Positions 16,715-26,375 are shown, counted from the stretch's first letter. The stretch is 64,000 nt of DNA from Acidobacteriota bacterium (GCA_016196065.1 JACPYL010000012.1:62001-126000), one strand, 5' to 3'. Notes: generated by a model from the sequence alone, not told the origin. Numbers and translations: made by a program.

Positions 16715-17146
16715 TTACCGGTGCGCCTCCAGCCATGACTGCAAAATCAGCGTCGCCGCCATCCGGTCCACCGCCTTGGCCCGCTTCTCAATCGAGAGAT
16801 CTGTTTCCCGCAACAGCCGGTTCGCTTCCGTCGACGTCCACCGCTCGTCCCACAAGTGGACCGTGACCCCCAGGTGGTGCCGCAAATCGTCGGCGAAGAC
16901 GCGCATCTTTTCCGACTGCGTCCCTTCCGCTCCACTCAACCGCAGCGGCAGTCCAACCACCACTTCCTCGATCTGATACTTGGCCAGCAGCCGCCGCAGC
17001 ACTTCGAGATCCGTGCGCTTATTCTTCCGCTGGATCGTATCGATTCCCTGCGCCGTGATTCCCAACTGGTCCGAGACCGCCACCCCAATACGCCGCGCGC
17101 CCACGTCGAGAGCCATGATGCGAGTGCGCAAGACGGAATCGGTCAT
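16715..17146 (-). CDS. ruvX: YqgF/RuvX family nuclease
   Basis: A 143-residue RNase H-fold protein of the YqgF family, a putative pre-16S rRNA nuclease and Holliday-junction-resolvase-like protein. The catalytic acidic motif MALDVGARRIGVAVSD, the second motif VVVGLPLRLSG and the C-terminal DERWTSTEANR are all present. The ATG (17146) follows TACAAT after five bases and has no ribosome-binding site. It is divergent from the AI-2E permease gene. Confidence 0.95.
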   Translation of the reverse strand: MTDSVLRTRIMALDVGARRIGVAVSDQLGITAQGIDTIQRKNKRTDLEVLRRLLAKYQIEEVVVGLPLRLSGAEGTQSEKMRVFADDLRHHLGVTVHLWDERWTSTEANRLLRETDLSIEKRAKAVDRMAATLILQSWLEAHR

Positions 17147-17151
17147 AAGGC

Positions 17152-17157
17152 ATTGTA
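17152..17157 (-). promoter_or_regulatory. -10 element of ruvX, leaderless arrangement
   Basis: TACAAT on the minus strand, five bases before the ATG. Confidence 0.5.
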
Positions 17158-17276
17158 AATTGCATCCCGCTGGAGACCGGCGATTTCAATAGCCGCGCCC
17201 ACAGTTTCCTGATCGCCCTTCGCAATCCGTTCGTGCAAAACTTCGCACAGTCAGGCAGAATGATGCCCGGCGCGCA

Positions 17277-18323
17277 ATGGACTCCGTCGACACACACCGC
17301 AGGCATCACTGGTCGCTGACGCTGCTCGGCATCGGCCTGATCATCGTGTTCGCCTACTACGGAGAATCCGTTCTGGCCGTGATGTTCTTCTCCATCCTCC
17401 TGACATTCATTCTGGATCCGCTCGTCGAACTCTTCAGCATCCATCTGCGTCTTCCGCGCGCTCTCGGCTCGCTGACGGCCGTCCTCATCCTGCTCGCGAT
17501 CCTGTACGGAATTTCTTATGCCTCCTACAGCCGCGCTGTCGCCTTTGTTGACTCCGTGCCGCAGTATTCCCAGAAAATTCGCTCGATGCTGAAGCCCTTT
17601 CGCCAGCAGGCCGAGAAATTGGAGAAGACGCAGGAAGCCGTTGGCGAGCCCGAACCAACCAACGTGCTCGCCGTGCGGCAGGTCACCAGCTGGGCCGATA
17701 TGCTCACGCACGGCGTCAGTACGCTGACCGAAGTCCTGCTCGCGGCTTCGTTCGTTCCGTTTCTTGCTTATTTTCTGTTGACCTGGAAGCATCACGCGCG
17801 TTCCGCGACCGTCATGCTCTTTCCACTCGAGCATCGCCACACCGCGTACGTCACGCTCGGCCTGATCGGCAAGATGTTGCAGAGCTTCATCGTCGGTAAT
17901 CTCCTGATTGGCCTGCTCATCTCCGGCATCAGCGTCATCATTTTCTGGCTGCTCGGAGTTCCGTTCTTCTATTTCATCGGATTCGCCAGCGGCTTCCTCA
18001 GCCTCGTGCCTTATTTGGGCCTGGTTCTCGCGATGGTGCCTCCCATCCTCGTTGGCCTCGGACAACTCGATGCCAGCGACTTGTTGGCAGTAGTCTTCGT
18101 CGTCATCCTCCTCCATCTGTTCGCCCTGAATGTCCTGTATCCAAAAATGCTAGGCGCTCGCCTCAAGCTCAACCCTCTGGCGGTCACCATCGCACTCCTT
18201 TTCTGGGGATGGATCTGGGGCGCCATCGGATTAGTTCTCGCCATTCCCATCACTGGAGCACTGAAGATCATCTTCGACCACGTGGAATCCATGAAAGCTT
18301 TCGCAGCATGGCTCGGCGAATAA
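17277..18323 (+). CDS. AI-2E family transporter (PerM/TqsA-like permease)
   Basis: A 348-residue polytopic membrane protein with two N-terminal helices (about 14-60), a cytoplasmic region (85-135) and about five C-terminal helices. Characteristic pieces are MFFSILLTFILDPLVELF near the start and GFLSLVPYLGLVLAMVPPIL with VLYPKMLGARLKLNPLAV in the second half. The family includes TqsA (autoinducer-2 export) and sodium/proton antiporters, so the substrate is unknown. The 130-bp divergent gap to ruvX contains no obvious promoter for this gene. Confidence 0.92.
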   Translation: MDSVDTHRRHHWSLTLLGIGLIIVFAYYGESVLAVMFFSILLTFILDPLVELFSIHLRLPRALGSLTAVLILLAILYGISYASYSRAVAFVDSVPQYSQKIRSMLKPFRQQAEKLEKTQEAVGEPEPTNVLAVRQVTSWADMLTHGVSTLTEVLLAASFVPFLAYFLLTWKHHARSATVMLFPLEHRHTAYVTLGLIGKMLQSFIVGNLLIGLLISGISVIIFWLLGVPFFYFIGFASGFLSLVPYLGLVLAMVPPILVGLGQLDASDLLAVVFVVILLHLFALNVLYPKMLGARLKLNPLAVTIALLFWGWIWGAIGLVLAIPITGALKIIFDHVESMKAFAAWLGE

Positions 18324-18477
18324 GCCCTCGCGCCGATTACCAGTAACGTAGATTGCCGGCTGCACCTGACATCCAACTGATTACTCCGAGTGACCGATGG
18401 TCCCCTGACAAACACAGAATTTTGTTGTATCGTCTGATTTCGCGTGTCTGAGGGGGCAGCGGAGCGAGGGGTTCGTT

Positions 18478-20958
18478 TTGTCCAGAAAGTTTGGATTGAA
18501 GGCCTGTGTGTCCCTGGGGGCAGTGTTCTTTCTGCCGATGATGGTTCGGGCGCTTCCGCCCGGATTTCCCTCTGCCTCACCTTCCTCGCAAGTCCAATCA
18601 GAAGCCGCCACTCCCGCACCCCAGCGACTTTCCACCGATTCCGAAGGCGGCCTGGTCATTCCCCGCCTTTCCCGCGCTCCAACTCTTGAAGAGTTCCTCA
18701 CCATGCAGCCGGAAGGCGAAGCTGCGCTCGCCATGGCTAAGGTCACAAAGTTTGTCCAGCGCGATCCCCACGACGGCGAACCCGTTACCCAACCCACCGA
18801 AGCCTATCTCGGATACGACGACAAGAATCTCTACGTCGTCTTCGTCTGTCACGACGATCCCGCGAAAATTCGCGCCCACGAAACTCGACGCGAAGGCTTC
18901 GATGGCACCGACGACGATGTCGCCATCATGCTCGACACGTTTCACGATCGCCGTCGTGCTTATGAATTTGAAGTCAATCCCAAAGGCATTCAGTGGGACG
19001 CCGTTTGGACCGAAGCTTCATTCGCTGACACCGGCGGCAACTTCGACACCTCGTTCGATACCGTGTGGAATTCCAAAGGAAAAGTTACCAGCCAGGGCTA
19101 CGTCGCCTGGATGGCCATCCCATTTCGCAGCCTGCGCTTCAGTTCCGCACACGATCAGACGTGGGGCATCATCCTGCTGCGCGAAATTATTCGCGATAAC
19201 GAGAAGTCGTTCTGGCCGCACATCTCCGTCAACCGTGAAGGTCGGCTCGGCCAGGCTGGAACCGCCAAGGGGCTCAGTGGGATTTCTCCGGGCCGCAACA
19301 TTCAGCTCATTCCTTACACGCTGTTGAATTCCTTCCACAGCGTCGACGACCGCGTCGCGGGAGGCACGCCTTGCCCCACGCCGCTTCTGCCCGATCGCAA
19401 TTGCGCCGCGTTTCAGAATCGCGATATCGGCGGAACCTTCGGCCTCGACGGCAAGCTGATTCTCAAGGACAGCCTGGTGCTCGACGTGACCGCCAATCCT
19501 GACTTCAGCCAGGTCGAATCCGACCAGCCCCAGGTTACCGTCAACCAGCGCTACGAAGTCTACTTTCCCGAGAAGCGTCCGTTCTTCATCGAGAACGCCG
19601 ACTACTTCCGCACACCGATCGACCTGTTCTTCACGCGACGCATCGTCAATCCCACCGGCGGAATTCGTTTGACCGGCAAAGTCGGACCCTACTCGCTCGG
19701 AATTTTATCCAGCGACGATCGCGGCCCCGGATTGACCCGGGATCCCAACGATAGAGATCTCTTCAAGTCGCGCGACTATTTCACCATCGCGCGCGTCTCA
19801 CGCGACATCTTCAAGCAGTCCAGCATCGGTGCGATTTTTACAGATTGGGAATCCCCGGCGACTTCGAACGTCAACCTCGACCGCCGCAGCGATTTCAATC
19901 GCGTCGGCGGCATCGACTCGCGGCTCAAGTTTTCCACGAACTGGACTGCGGACCTTCAAGCCGTGGTGAGTTCCACAAATTTCGGCGGTTTCTACTCATT
20001 CGGCGAAAACTACAAAGCCGACGTGACCTACACCAGCCGCCATCTGAATCACACCGGCACATTCAACGACGTTAGCCCCGGTTTCACTACCGTCCCCGGA
20101 TTCGTCACGCGTCCCGACATCCGTGAGTATCGCGATGACACGGCTTATTTCTTTCGCCCGAAACATGGACCAGTCGTCAGCTGGGGGCCGGAACTGTCCG
20201 GCCATTGGACGTGGGACCACAACGGTTTGCGTCTCGATACCGACTACTTGCCTAGTCTGAACGTCAACCTCAAGCGCCAGACGCGCATCAGCATCTTCCC
20301 GTATGAAGAATTCCGCGAGCGCCTCCGCCCATCGGACTATCCGGGAGTACTCGACAGCAGCGTGGATTTTCACGAGCACTCGAGCGGTCTAAACGTCTCC
20401 AGTTCGCCGTTTGCGCAGTTAACTCTCGGTGGGTACTACTTCTGGGGTGATGCCGTAAATTTCATTCCCGGATCAGTCGATCCATTCAGCAAACCGTATC
20501 TGGCCCGCTCGGACCTGGGCGCTGGAGTGTTGACCGTGCGTCCGATCACGCCCCTCAGGATCGACAACACATATTTATTCAGCCGTCTGCGCACGCGCGA
20601 AACCAACGCGAATGTTTTTAATAATCACATCATCCGCAGCCAGTGGAACCTGCAAATCAATCGGCAACTGTCCTTGCGCGCGATCATGCAATACAGCGCC
20701 ACGCTCACGCAGAATCAACCTGGAAATGAACTCAACATCTTCACGTTTCTGCCCACGACGAAGAACTTCAATACCGATTTTCTGATTACCTACCTCGTGC
20801 ATCCCGGCACGGCAGTCTATGTCGGCTACAACAGCAACCAGCAGAACCTCGACCCCGCCCTCGCCCTCGGCGAATTCGGAAGCGTCGCTCGTTCCAATCG
20901 CCTCATCAACGACGGACGCCTCTTCTTCGTAAAAGTCTCCTACCTCTTCCGCTTCTGA
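18478..20958 (+). CDS. DUF5916 outer-membrane protein with CBM9-like N-terminal domain
   Basis: The 826-residue exported protein has a signal peptide (residues 1-26), a carbohydrate-binding CBM9-like domain (about 55-240; it contains EAYLGYDDKNLYVVFVCHD and AYEFEVNPKG) and a long beta-barrel-like region typical of DUF5916, with FPEKRPFFIENADYF at about 360. It ends in SYLFRF, a terminal aromatic expected of BAM substrates. Homologues are abundant in Acidobacteria and Bacteroidetes; the function is unknown, presumably surface binding or transport. The start codon is TTG. No partner gene is adjacent. Confidence 0.9.
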   Translation: MSRKFGLKACVSLGAVFFLPMMVRALPPGFPSASPSSQVQSEAATPAPQRLSTDSEGGLVIPRLSRAPTLEEFLTMQPEGEAALAMAKVTKFVQRDPHDGEPVTQPTEAYLGYDDKNLYVVFVCHDDPAKIRAHETRREGFDGTDDDVAIMLDTFHDRRRAYEFEVNPKGIQWDAVWTEASFADTGGNFDTSFDTVWNSKGKVTSQGYVAWMAIPFRSLRFSSAHDQTWGIILLREIIRDNEKSFWPHISVNREGRLGQAGTAKGLSGISPGRNIQLIPYTLLNSFHSVDDRVAGGTPCPTPLLPDRNCAAFQNRDIGGTFGLDGKLILKDSLVLDVTANPDFSQVESDQPQVTVNQRYEVYFPEKRPFFIENADYFRTPIDLFFTRRIVNPTGGIRLTGKVGPYSLGILSSDDRGPGLTRDPNDRDLFKSRDYFTIARVSRDIFKQSSIGAIFTDWESPATSNVNLDRRSDFNRVGGIDSRLKFSTNWTADLQAVVSSTNFGGFYSFGENYKADVTYTSRHLNHTGTFNDVSPGFTTVPGFVTRPDIREYRDDTAYFFRPKHGPVVSWGPELSGHWTWDHNGLRLDTDYLPSLNVNLKRQTRISIFPYEEFRERLRPSDYPGVLDSSVDFHEHSSGLNVSSSPFAQLTLGGYYFWGDAVNFIPGSVDPFSKPYLARSDLGAGVLTVRPITPLRIDNTYLFSRLRTRETNANVFNNHIIRSQWNLQINRQLSLRAIMQYSATLTQNQPGNELNIFTFLPTTKNFNTDFLITYLVHPGTAVYVGYNSNQQNLDPALALGEFGSVARSNRLINDGRLFFVKVSYLFRF

Positions 20959-21129
20959 CCAGTCGTAACCTTCGCGCCCACGCAATGCCCGCGCGATTCC
21001 ACGCAATCCTATACGCCAAAGGCCCACGCCCAACGGCCGACGCCTAACGCCCCACACACACCTAAGGCCCGCACAGCCCACGCTCCCCGTGCCGCACAAC
21101 TGCGTTTGCATGCCTGGAAATTTTTTAAG

Positions 21130-21300
21130 CCTGTGCCCGCCATAGCCGCGAAGTGGCGCAAGATTGCAGCCCACGGCGTAAGCCGTGGGTCTAGTTTGTG
21201 AGGATGCACCAAGCCCCGAAGGGGCGAAAGAAACTTGGGTGGCGCAGCGGTTTACCGCTGCGGTCAGCATCACCTATTGGACGGGGCTTTAGCCCCCGCC
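21130..21300 (+). repeat. Three palindromic repeats between the DUF5916 gene and tilS
   Basis: In order: CAGCCCACGGCGTAAGCCGTG (about 21166-21188), AGCCCCGAAGGGGCG (about 21211-21226) and GGGTGGCGCAGCGGTTTACC (21235-21265), then GGGGCTTTAGCCCC (21284-21297) running into tilS. All are in the orientation typical of the left half of the window. The remaining part of the 311-bp gap is low-complexity C-rich sequence. Confidence 0.8.
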
Positions 21301-22658
21301 CTTTCCACCACTCGAATCCAAATTCCCATTCCCTCCGCCCCAACATCCGCCGGCGCCGCAAATCCCCGCATCCACACCAGACTCCCGCCCGCCACGACTA
21401 CCGGCCAGTTCCCCTTTGCCTCGCCGACAATATGCCGATTGCTGAGCAGGTCTTTTACCTTCTTTTCTGCCTTCGTGTGCGCCGGCCAGAAGCGATCCCC
21501 CGCGCGCCAGTTGCGCACCGTGACTTCTCCCGTCAACTTTGCTGGATCAAGCAATCCACCACGCTCGTCCTGCGGAACCGCATCCTGTTCCACCAACATC
21601 GCTTCCATCCGAATCCCCAATTCCGGGACATCAACCGCGCCCGGAACGGACAATCGGTATTCATAGTCCGACAATCTCGGATCGCGGCCCGCTTCCAGGC
21701 AAATCTCGCGCTGCGTGCGACGCACGAACCGCCCACCGCCCGGCAGTTCCACTCGCTTGCCCGCCGGACCGAACGCAAGTTCCCGCACTTCTTCAATCAA
21801 ACGAAACGAAACCGTCGGATCCGCTGCATTCGCTTCCAGCCATCCCCGAATCAACCGCCGCTGCCCCGCGACCGGCTGCGTCGTCAACGCGCTCACCTCC
21901 AGACGACCTCCTTCCTCTGTTGGACGAACCTCCGGATGCCCCTCCACCCAATGCTCTTCTTCCCCACGCGCGATTTCCGCTAGGTCCGCAAGATTCTCCA
22001 CCGCCGCCGTCCCGAAATCTTTCTTCAACACTGGCAGCAAGCGATGCCGAACCCGATTGCGCAAAAATGACAGATCGCGATTGGAAGAATCTTCCCGCCA
22101 AGTCTGTCCGCGCTCTCGCAGATAACTCTCCACGTCGGCCCGCCGAAAACCAAGCAGCGGACGCACCACCTCACCGCCCGTCTCCTCCAGCTTCAGCCGC
22201 GGATGAATCCCGGCCAGCCCTCGAATCCCCGCCCCGCGCAACATTCGGAGCAGCACCGTCTCCGCCTGATCATCCAGCGTGTGCGCAGTAGCGACCTTCG
22301 TCACGCGACCCTCTGCCGCCAGCTTCCGAAAGAAGTCATAGCGCAGTTTCCGCGCGCCCGCTTCAATTCCAGACGTCCGATCAATCATTCCCGCGACATC
22401 CTTATGCAATTCCAGCCCTTGCTGACGAGCCAGCTCGGCTACAAAACGCTCGTCTTCATCGGACTCCTGTCCGCGCAGCTTGTGATTGACGTGCACCACT
22501 GACAATCCGATTCCTAGCTCCGCTCGCAATTCGACCAGCAGAAGCAGGAGCCCCACCGAATCTGCGCCCCCAGACACGGCCACGCCCAGCCGATCTCCCG
22601 CCCGGATCAGTTCCTGCTTGCGAATTGTTTTCAGCAGCCGCTCCGCCAGATCGTGCAC
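21270..22658 (-). CDS. tilS: tRNA(Ile)-lysidine synthase
   Basis: TilS attaches lysine to C34 of the AUA-decoding tRNA-Ile, an essential step. The PP-loop ATP-pyrophosphatase motif SGGADSVGLLLLLVELR is at residues 30-46, VVHVNHKLRGQESDEDERFV follows, and the substrate region TAHTLDDQAETVLLRMLRG is intact. A C-terminal TilS domain ends near RFWPAHTKAEKKVKDLLS. The length of 462 is normal. The final residues (ERAGAKAPSNR) are encoded by a GGGGCTTTAGCCCC repeat. The GTG start lies six bases behind TACCAT. Confidence 0.96.
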   Translation of the reverse strand: MHDLAERLLKTIRKQELIRAGDRLGVAVSGGADSVGLLLLLVELRAELGIGLSVVHVNHKLRGQESDEDERFVAELARQQGLELHKDVAGMIDRTSGIEAGARKLRYDFFRKLAAEGRVTKVATAHTLDDQAETVLLRMLRGAGIRGLAGIHPRLKLEETGGEVVRPLLGFRRADVESYLRERGQTWREDSSNRDLSFLRNRVRHRLLPVLKKDFGTAAVENLADLAEIARGEEEHWVEGHPEVRPTEEGGRLEVSALTTQPVAGQRRLIRGWLEANAADPTVSFRLIEEVRELAFGPAGKRVELPGGGRFVRRTQREICLEAGRDPRLSDYEYRLSVPGAVDVPELGIRMEAMLVEQDAVPQDERGGLLDPAKLTGEVTVRNWRAGDRFWPAHTKAEKKVKDLLSNRHIVGEAKGNWPVVVAGGSLVWMRGFAAPADVGAEGMGIWIRVVERAGAKAPSNR

Positions 22659-22664
22659 GGGGAA

Positions 22665-22670
22665 ATGGTA
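22665..22670 (-). promoter_or_regulatory. -10 element of tilS, leaderless arrangement
   Basis: TACCAT on the minus strand, six bases (TTCCCC) before the GTG start. Confidence 0.45.
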
Positions 22671-22776
22671 ACGCAGGAAGCGTTGTCAGGTTTGTCGGAT
22701 ATGGCAAGCCAGCAATGACCCAGAAAAGACTGCGGCATGCGACCGTGCGAACAGCTAGAAGACTTGAGCAGACTAT

Positions 22777-23121
22777 CTATTCGGTAGGAGAAAACTTGAT
22801 CTGTACGACTTCCCGGGTCTCGCGCGTGGACTTTTCCCATCGCCACCGCCGCACCGCGTTCGCCGCAGCCTGGGCCAGAACGGGGTGCCCTCCCAGGACG
22901 TCAACGGTCTTTACGCTTCCATCCGGGGCGACCAGCGCTTCCATCTTCACCGTACCCGACACTCCCATGCTTCGGGCCAGTGTCGGACAAGGCGGTGCTA
23001 CATGCTCCAGCAACGTTCGCTTTGCGGCAGCCTCCTGCGCCCAGGCGTCCTTTGACCCCGAAAGTAAGGCGGCAGCAACAACAATCACGCCCACCACAAT
23101 CGGACGTGCCAAAATTTTCAT
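22777..23121 (-). CDS. Secreted TonB C-terminal-domain protein
   Basis: A 114-residue protein consisting of a signal sequence (residues 1-28, SKDAWAQ) and a single TonB_C domain (about 45-110: GVSGTVKMEALVAPDGSVK, GGHPVLAQAAANAVRRWRWE). There is no Pro-rich periplasm-spanning linker. Classical TonB couples proton-motive force to outer-membrane receptors; this form, if the signal is cleaved, cannot do so alone and may be a periplasmic adaptor. It is divergent from the Cys/His-rich protein and the TonB-dependent receptor. Confidence 0.85.
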   Translation of the reverse strand: MKILARPIVVGVIVVAAALLSGSKDAWAQEAAAKRTLLEHVAPPCPTLARSMGVSGTVKMEALVAPDGSVKTVDVLGGHPVLAQAAANAVRRWRWEKSTRETREVVQIKFSPTE

Positions 23122-23327
23122 ATACCTAAAATCTAAGGGAAACAGCGACCCGGCAGAAGATTACACAGGTAATCGCTGCGGTGAAACGAAAGCCTGCGTG
23201 CCCGTTGCTGATTAGGGTTGTTGCAGAAAGCATCGCCGCTGGACGTGCTCCCACCCCGTTCCCTGTAGTATCCTTTTTTCAACGTGGGGCAGCCCGCAAG
23301 GGCTACCAAGAAACTTCATCAGAAGAT

Positions 23328-23714
23328 ATGCAGCGCTGGATTGCCAGGCTTCTCGTGTTGGTGATGATCGTCCCGGCCTTCGGGCCGCTGGCGATGGCTC
23401 GCGCCTCCGAGACCATGGCGCCGCACTGTTCCCGGCAGCCCGCCCAGCCCGTGATGCAGTGTCATCAAGGCATGGCGATGCCGATGTCCTCTGCGCCGTC
23501 ATCTCCCGAAACATCGTTCCAGTCCGTCAATTCCTGTTGTCAGAATCATGATTGCTGCCGTGGACTCGCCACCTCTCAGTGGGCGCAAGCGCCATCGCAG
23601 CAGACCATCCAGCACGTACTACCGACCTCCGAGACCCAGCGTATCTCGATCGCGCTCCTGACTTTCAGCAATATCTCCGACAGCGATTCCGCCCGCGCTC
23701 CGCCCCTGCTCTAA
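23328..23714 (+). CDS. Exported Cys/His/Met-rich small protein
   Basis: A 128-residue protein with a signal peptide (residues 1-26) and a mature part rich in metal-binding residues: HCSRQPAQPVMQCHQGMAMPM and CCQNHDCCRG, with six cysteines, five histidines and several methionines. I do not recognise a family. The composition resembles proteins handling copper or another soft metal. It lies 194 bp upstream of a TonB-dependent receptor on the same strand, which suggests, without proving, a metal-related unit. The in-frame ATG at 23181 would precede the signal peptide; 23328 is preferred. Confidence 0.65.
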   Translation: MQRWIARLLVLVMIVPAFGPLAMARASETMAPHCSRQPAQPVMQCHQGMAMPMSSAPSSPETSFQSVNSCCQNHDCCRGLATSQWAQAPSQQTIQHVLPTSETQRISIALLTFSNISDSDSARAPPLL

Positions 23715-23908
23715 CTCCTCATAACCGGACGCATCCCGATGCAAACCGCACCAGCTGAAAGCAGCCTGCATAGGCCGCCTTTGTCTGTGTCGAAGTTTTG
23801 CATGGGATATGCGCACGCAGAACCAGCCAGCCACAGAGCGGAGTCATCCGTGAGCCCAGCGCGTCAGTGCTGGGTCCGCTCGATGAAAAGACGAGCTAAG
23901 GACTGAAC
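23715..23908 (+). other. Leader region before the TonB-dependent receptor
   Basis: The 194 bp contain a hairpin CCCAGCGCGTCAGTGCTGGG (about 23858-23877) shortly before the receptor start. I looked for a cobalamin or other known riboswitch and saw no conserved box. The hairpin may be one of the dispersed palindromes. Confidence 0.35.
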
Positions 23909-26209
23909 ATGAGCACCCACAACACGATCCGGACCACTCTCATCCCGGCGCTGGTAACCCTGATCTTTGCAATCATCCCGCCTGCTGCCCACGCCTCCAT
24001 CCTCGGATCCGTCCGCGGCCTCATCCACGATCCCCAGCACCGTCCCGTCACCGGTGCGACCGTGAAACTCCACGCCACGAACTCGCAGTTCGAACAGACC
24101 GCCACCAGCACCGATGCCGGAGAATTCACATTCGAGAAGATTCCCATCGGTGAGTACACCGTGGATGTTCAATCCACCGGCTTTCGCACCGAGCAGCAGC
24201 ATCTCGCACTCTCCTCCAGTCGTGACGTCCGCCTTCATTTTTCTCTCACATTGGCCGCCACGACGGAGACTGTGGAAGTCCAGGATGCACCCATGACCGT
24301 GAATCCGACTTCATCCACCACTGCCACCTTGATCAGCCGCGCAGACATCGCCCAGACTCCCGGTGCCGACCAATCCAATTCGCTGGCCATGATCACCAGC
24401 ACCGTGCCCAGCGCCTATATCGTCCACGACCAGCTTCACATCCGCGGCGGACACCAAGTCTCCTGGCTCCTCGACGGCGTGCCCGTCCCCAACACCAACA
24501 TCGCCTCCAACGTCGGACCGCAATTCGATCCTAAAGACATCGACTACCTTGAAGTGCAGCGTGGCGGATACAACGCCGAATACGGAGACCGCAGCTACGG
24601 CGTCTTCAACGTCGTGACCCGTTCTGGCTTCGAGCGCAACCGCCAGGCCGAACTCACCACCAGTTACGGGAGCTTCAACAACACTGACAATCAAATCAGT
24701 TTCGGCGACCACTCCGAGCGCCTCGCCTACTACGGCAGCTTTTCCGGATATCGCAACGACCTCGGCCTCGAAACTCCCATCACCCGCGTGCAGCACGATC
24801 AGGCGGCCGGTCTCGGTGGATTCGGCTCCATCATTTTCAACAAGACTGCGAACGATCAGTTGAGGTTCGTCACCTCCGTCCGCGGCGATCATTACCAGGT
24901 CCCGATTGATCCCAACGATCCCGCCACTGCTGACAATCGTGACGTCGAAAATGAACGCGATGCCTTCGTCAATTTTTCCTGGATTCACACCGCCGGCCCT
25001 GGCTTGACCTTCACCGTCTCGCCCTTCTACCACTTCAACCGCGCCCACTACGCCGGCAACTTTGTTGGCACCTTCAATGGAAATCCTGCTGACGCCGTCG
25101 CCATTCCCGAAGACGATCGCGGCTCCAACTACTTCGGCGGCACGGCCATGCTGGCCATCCAGCGCGGTAAGCACAACGCTCGCATCGGACTGCAATCCTG
25201 GGGACAACGTGACAATCAACTTTTCGGCGTGGCCAGCAGCGATCCCGAACAGACTCCACTCCACATCCGCGACACCGCCTGGGGATCGGTCTCCGCGATC
25301 TTTCTTGAAGACCAGGTTCACCTGACCGACTGGCTGACCGTCAACGCCGGAGTCCGCCTCACCCGCTTTCAAGGCCCGCGCCAGCTCGATGGCGAAACTT
25401 CACAATCCATCAGAGTGAATGACAACGCCGCCGACCCGCGTATCGGCGCAGCCCTCCGCATCCCGAAACTGAACTGGGTTGCCCGCGCATTTTATGGGCG
25501 CTACTATCAGGCTCCGCCGCTGCTCACCGTTACCGGAGCGTTGCTCAATCAATGCACCGACGCCGGATGCAACTTTGCGCCCCTGCACGGAGAGCGTGAC
25601 GAGCAACGTGAGTTCGGCCTCGCCATCCCCGTCAAAGGCTGGACCATCGACCTCTCCAACTTCCGCACCGGAGCCAAGAACTTCTTCGACCATGACGCGC
25701 TCGGCAATTCCAACATCTTCTTCCCGCTCACCCTCGATCACGCGCGCATTCGCGGATGGGAAGTCAGCGCCTCATCTCCACGTCTTGCGAATCGCGTTTC
25801 CTGGCGCCTCGCCTATTCCCATCAGCACGCCGATTGGAATGGCATCGTCACCGGCGGCCTCATCACCGGAGACGTTTGCGAAGATCCGCTCTGCCAGCTC
25901 GACCACGATCAGCGCGACACTCTTTCCACCGGCGCGAACGTGAATTTGCCCTGGCACGCCTGGGCTGACTTCGGCATCAGCTACGGTTCTGGCTTCGTGG
26001 ACGGCGACGGCCCCACCCACCTGCCATCCCACACCACCTACGACCTCTCGCTCGGCAAATCCTTCGGCGAAAACTGGAGCGTCCGTTTCACCGGACTAAA
26101 TCTAACCAACCATCACTATCTCCTCGACAACAGCAACACCTTCGGCGGCACCCATTTCGCGAATCCCCGCGAAGTAAGCGTGCAGCTGAAATACCGCTTC
26201 CATTTCTGA
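23909..26209 (+). CDS. TonB-dependent outer-membrane receptor with carboxypeptidase-regulatory domain
   Basis: A 766-residue receptor. A signal peptide (1-28) is followed by a carboxypeptidase D regulatory-like beta-sandwich (about 31-115: SVRGLIHDPQHRPVTGATVKL), a plug domain (about 120-235, with HIRGGHQVSWLLDGVPVPN and VQRGGYNAEYGD) and a 22-strand barrel ending in LKYRFHF. Such receptors import large or scarce ligands using TonB. The ligand is unknown; the neighbouring metal-binding protein makes a metal complex one possibility. A GGACTGAAC sequence precedes the ATG. Confidence 0.93.
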   Translation: MSTHNTIRTTLIPALVTLIFAIIPPAAHASILGSVRGLIHDPQHRPVTGATVKLHATNSQFEQTATSTDAGEFTFEKIPIGEYTVDVQSTGFRTEQQHLALSSSRDVRLHFSLTLAATTETVEVQDAPMTVNPTSSTTATLISRADIAQTPGADQSNSLAMITSTVPSAYIVHDQLHIRGGHQVSWLLDGVPVPNTNIASNVGPQFDPKDIDYLEVQRGGYNAEYGDRSYGVFNVVTRSGFERNRQAELTTSYGSFNNTDNQISFGDHSERLAYYGSFSGYRNDLGLETPITRVQHDQAAGLGGFGSIIFNKTANDQLRFVTSVRGDHYQVPIDPNDPATADNRDVENERDAFVNFSWIHTAGPGLTFTVSPFYHFNRAHYAGNFVGTFNGNPADAVAIPEDDRGSNYFGGTAMLAIQRGKHNARIGLQSWGQRDNQLFGVASSDPEQTPLHIRDTAWGSVSAIFLEDQVHLTDWLTVNAGVRLTRFQGPRQLDGETSQSIRVNDNAADPRIGAALRIPKLNWVARAFYGRYYQAPPLLTVTGALLNQCTDAGCNFAPLHGERDEQREFGLAIPVKGWTIDLSNFRTGAKNFFDHDALGNSNIFFPLTLDHARIRGWEVSASSPRLANRVSWRLAYSHQHADWNGIVTGGLITGDVCEDPLCQLDHDQRDTLSTGANVNLPWHAWADFGISYGSGFVDGDGPTHLPSHTTYDLSLGKSFGENWSVRFTGLNLTNHHYLLDNSNTFGGTHFANPREVSVQLKYRFHF

Positions 26210-26278
26210 AGACTGGAAAGAGAGGCTGGAAATAGAAGGCTCGAAACATAACAGGCAAGAGCCTAAATTGCAGACCGA

Positions 26279-26375
26279 ACATAGCCCAGCGCTTCAGCGC
26301 TGGGTAAAACGGAGGACACGCCTCAAGTCCCGGAGGGACGACTGGAGATAGCCCGGCGTTTAAGTGCCGGGTCCG
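26279..26375 (+). repeat. Palindromes before ompH
   Basis: GCCCAGCGCTTCAGCGCTGGG (about 26283-26303), a GTCCCGGAGGGAC hairpin (about 26328) and AGCCCGGCGTTTAAGTGCCGGG-type (about 26350-26371) fill the gap downstream of the receptor. Confidence 0.7.

Noticed and set aside
17019-18116. 365-codon minus-strand frame opposite the AI-2E permease gene
   Set aside because: Very acidic, low-complexity product without motifs, overlapping ruvX and the permease; a codon-bias shadow.
23715-23908. Cobalamin riboswitch before the TonB-dependent receptor
   Set aside because: The conserved B12-box and paired elements could not be found; one simple hairpin is present.
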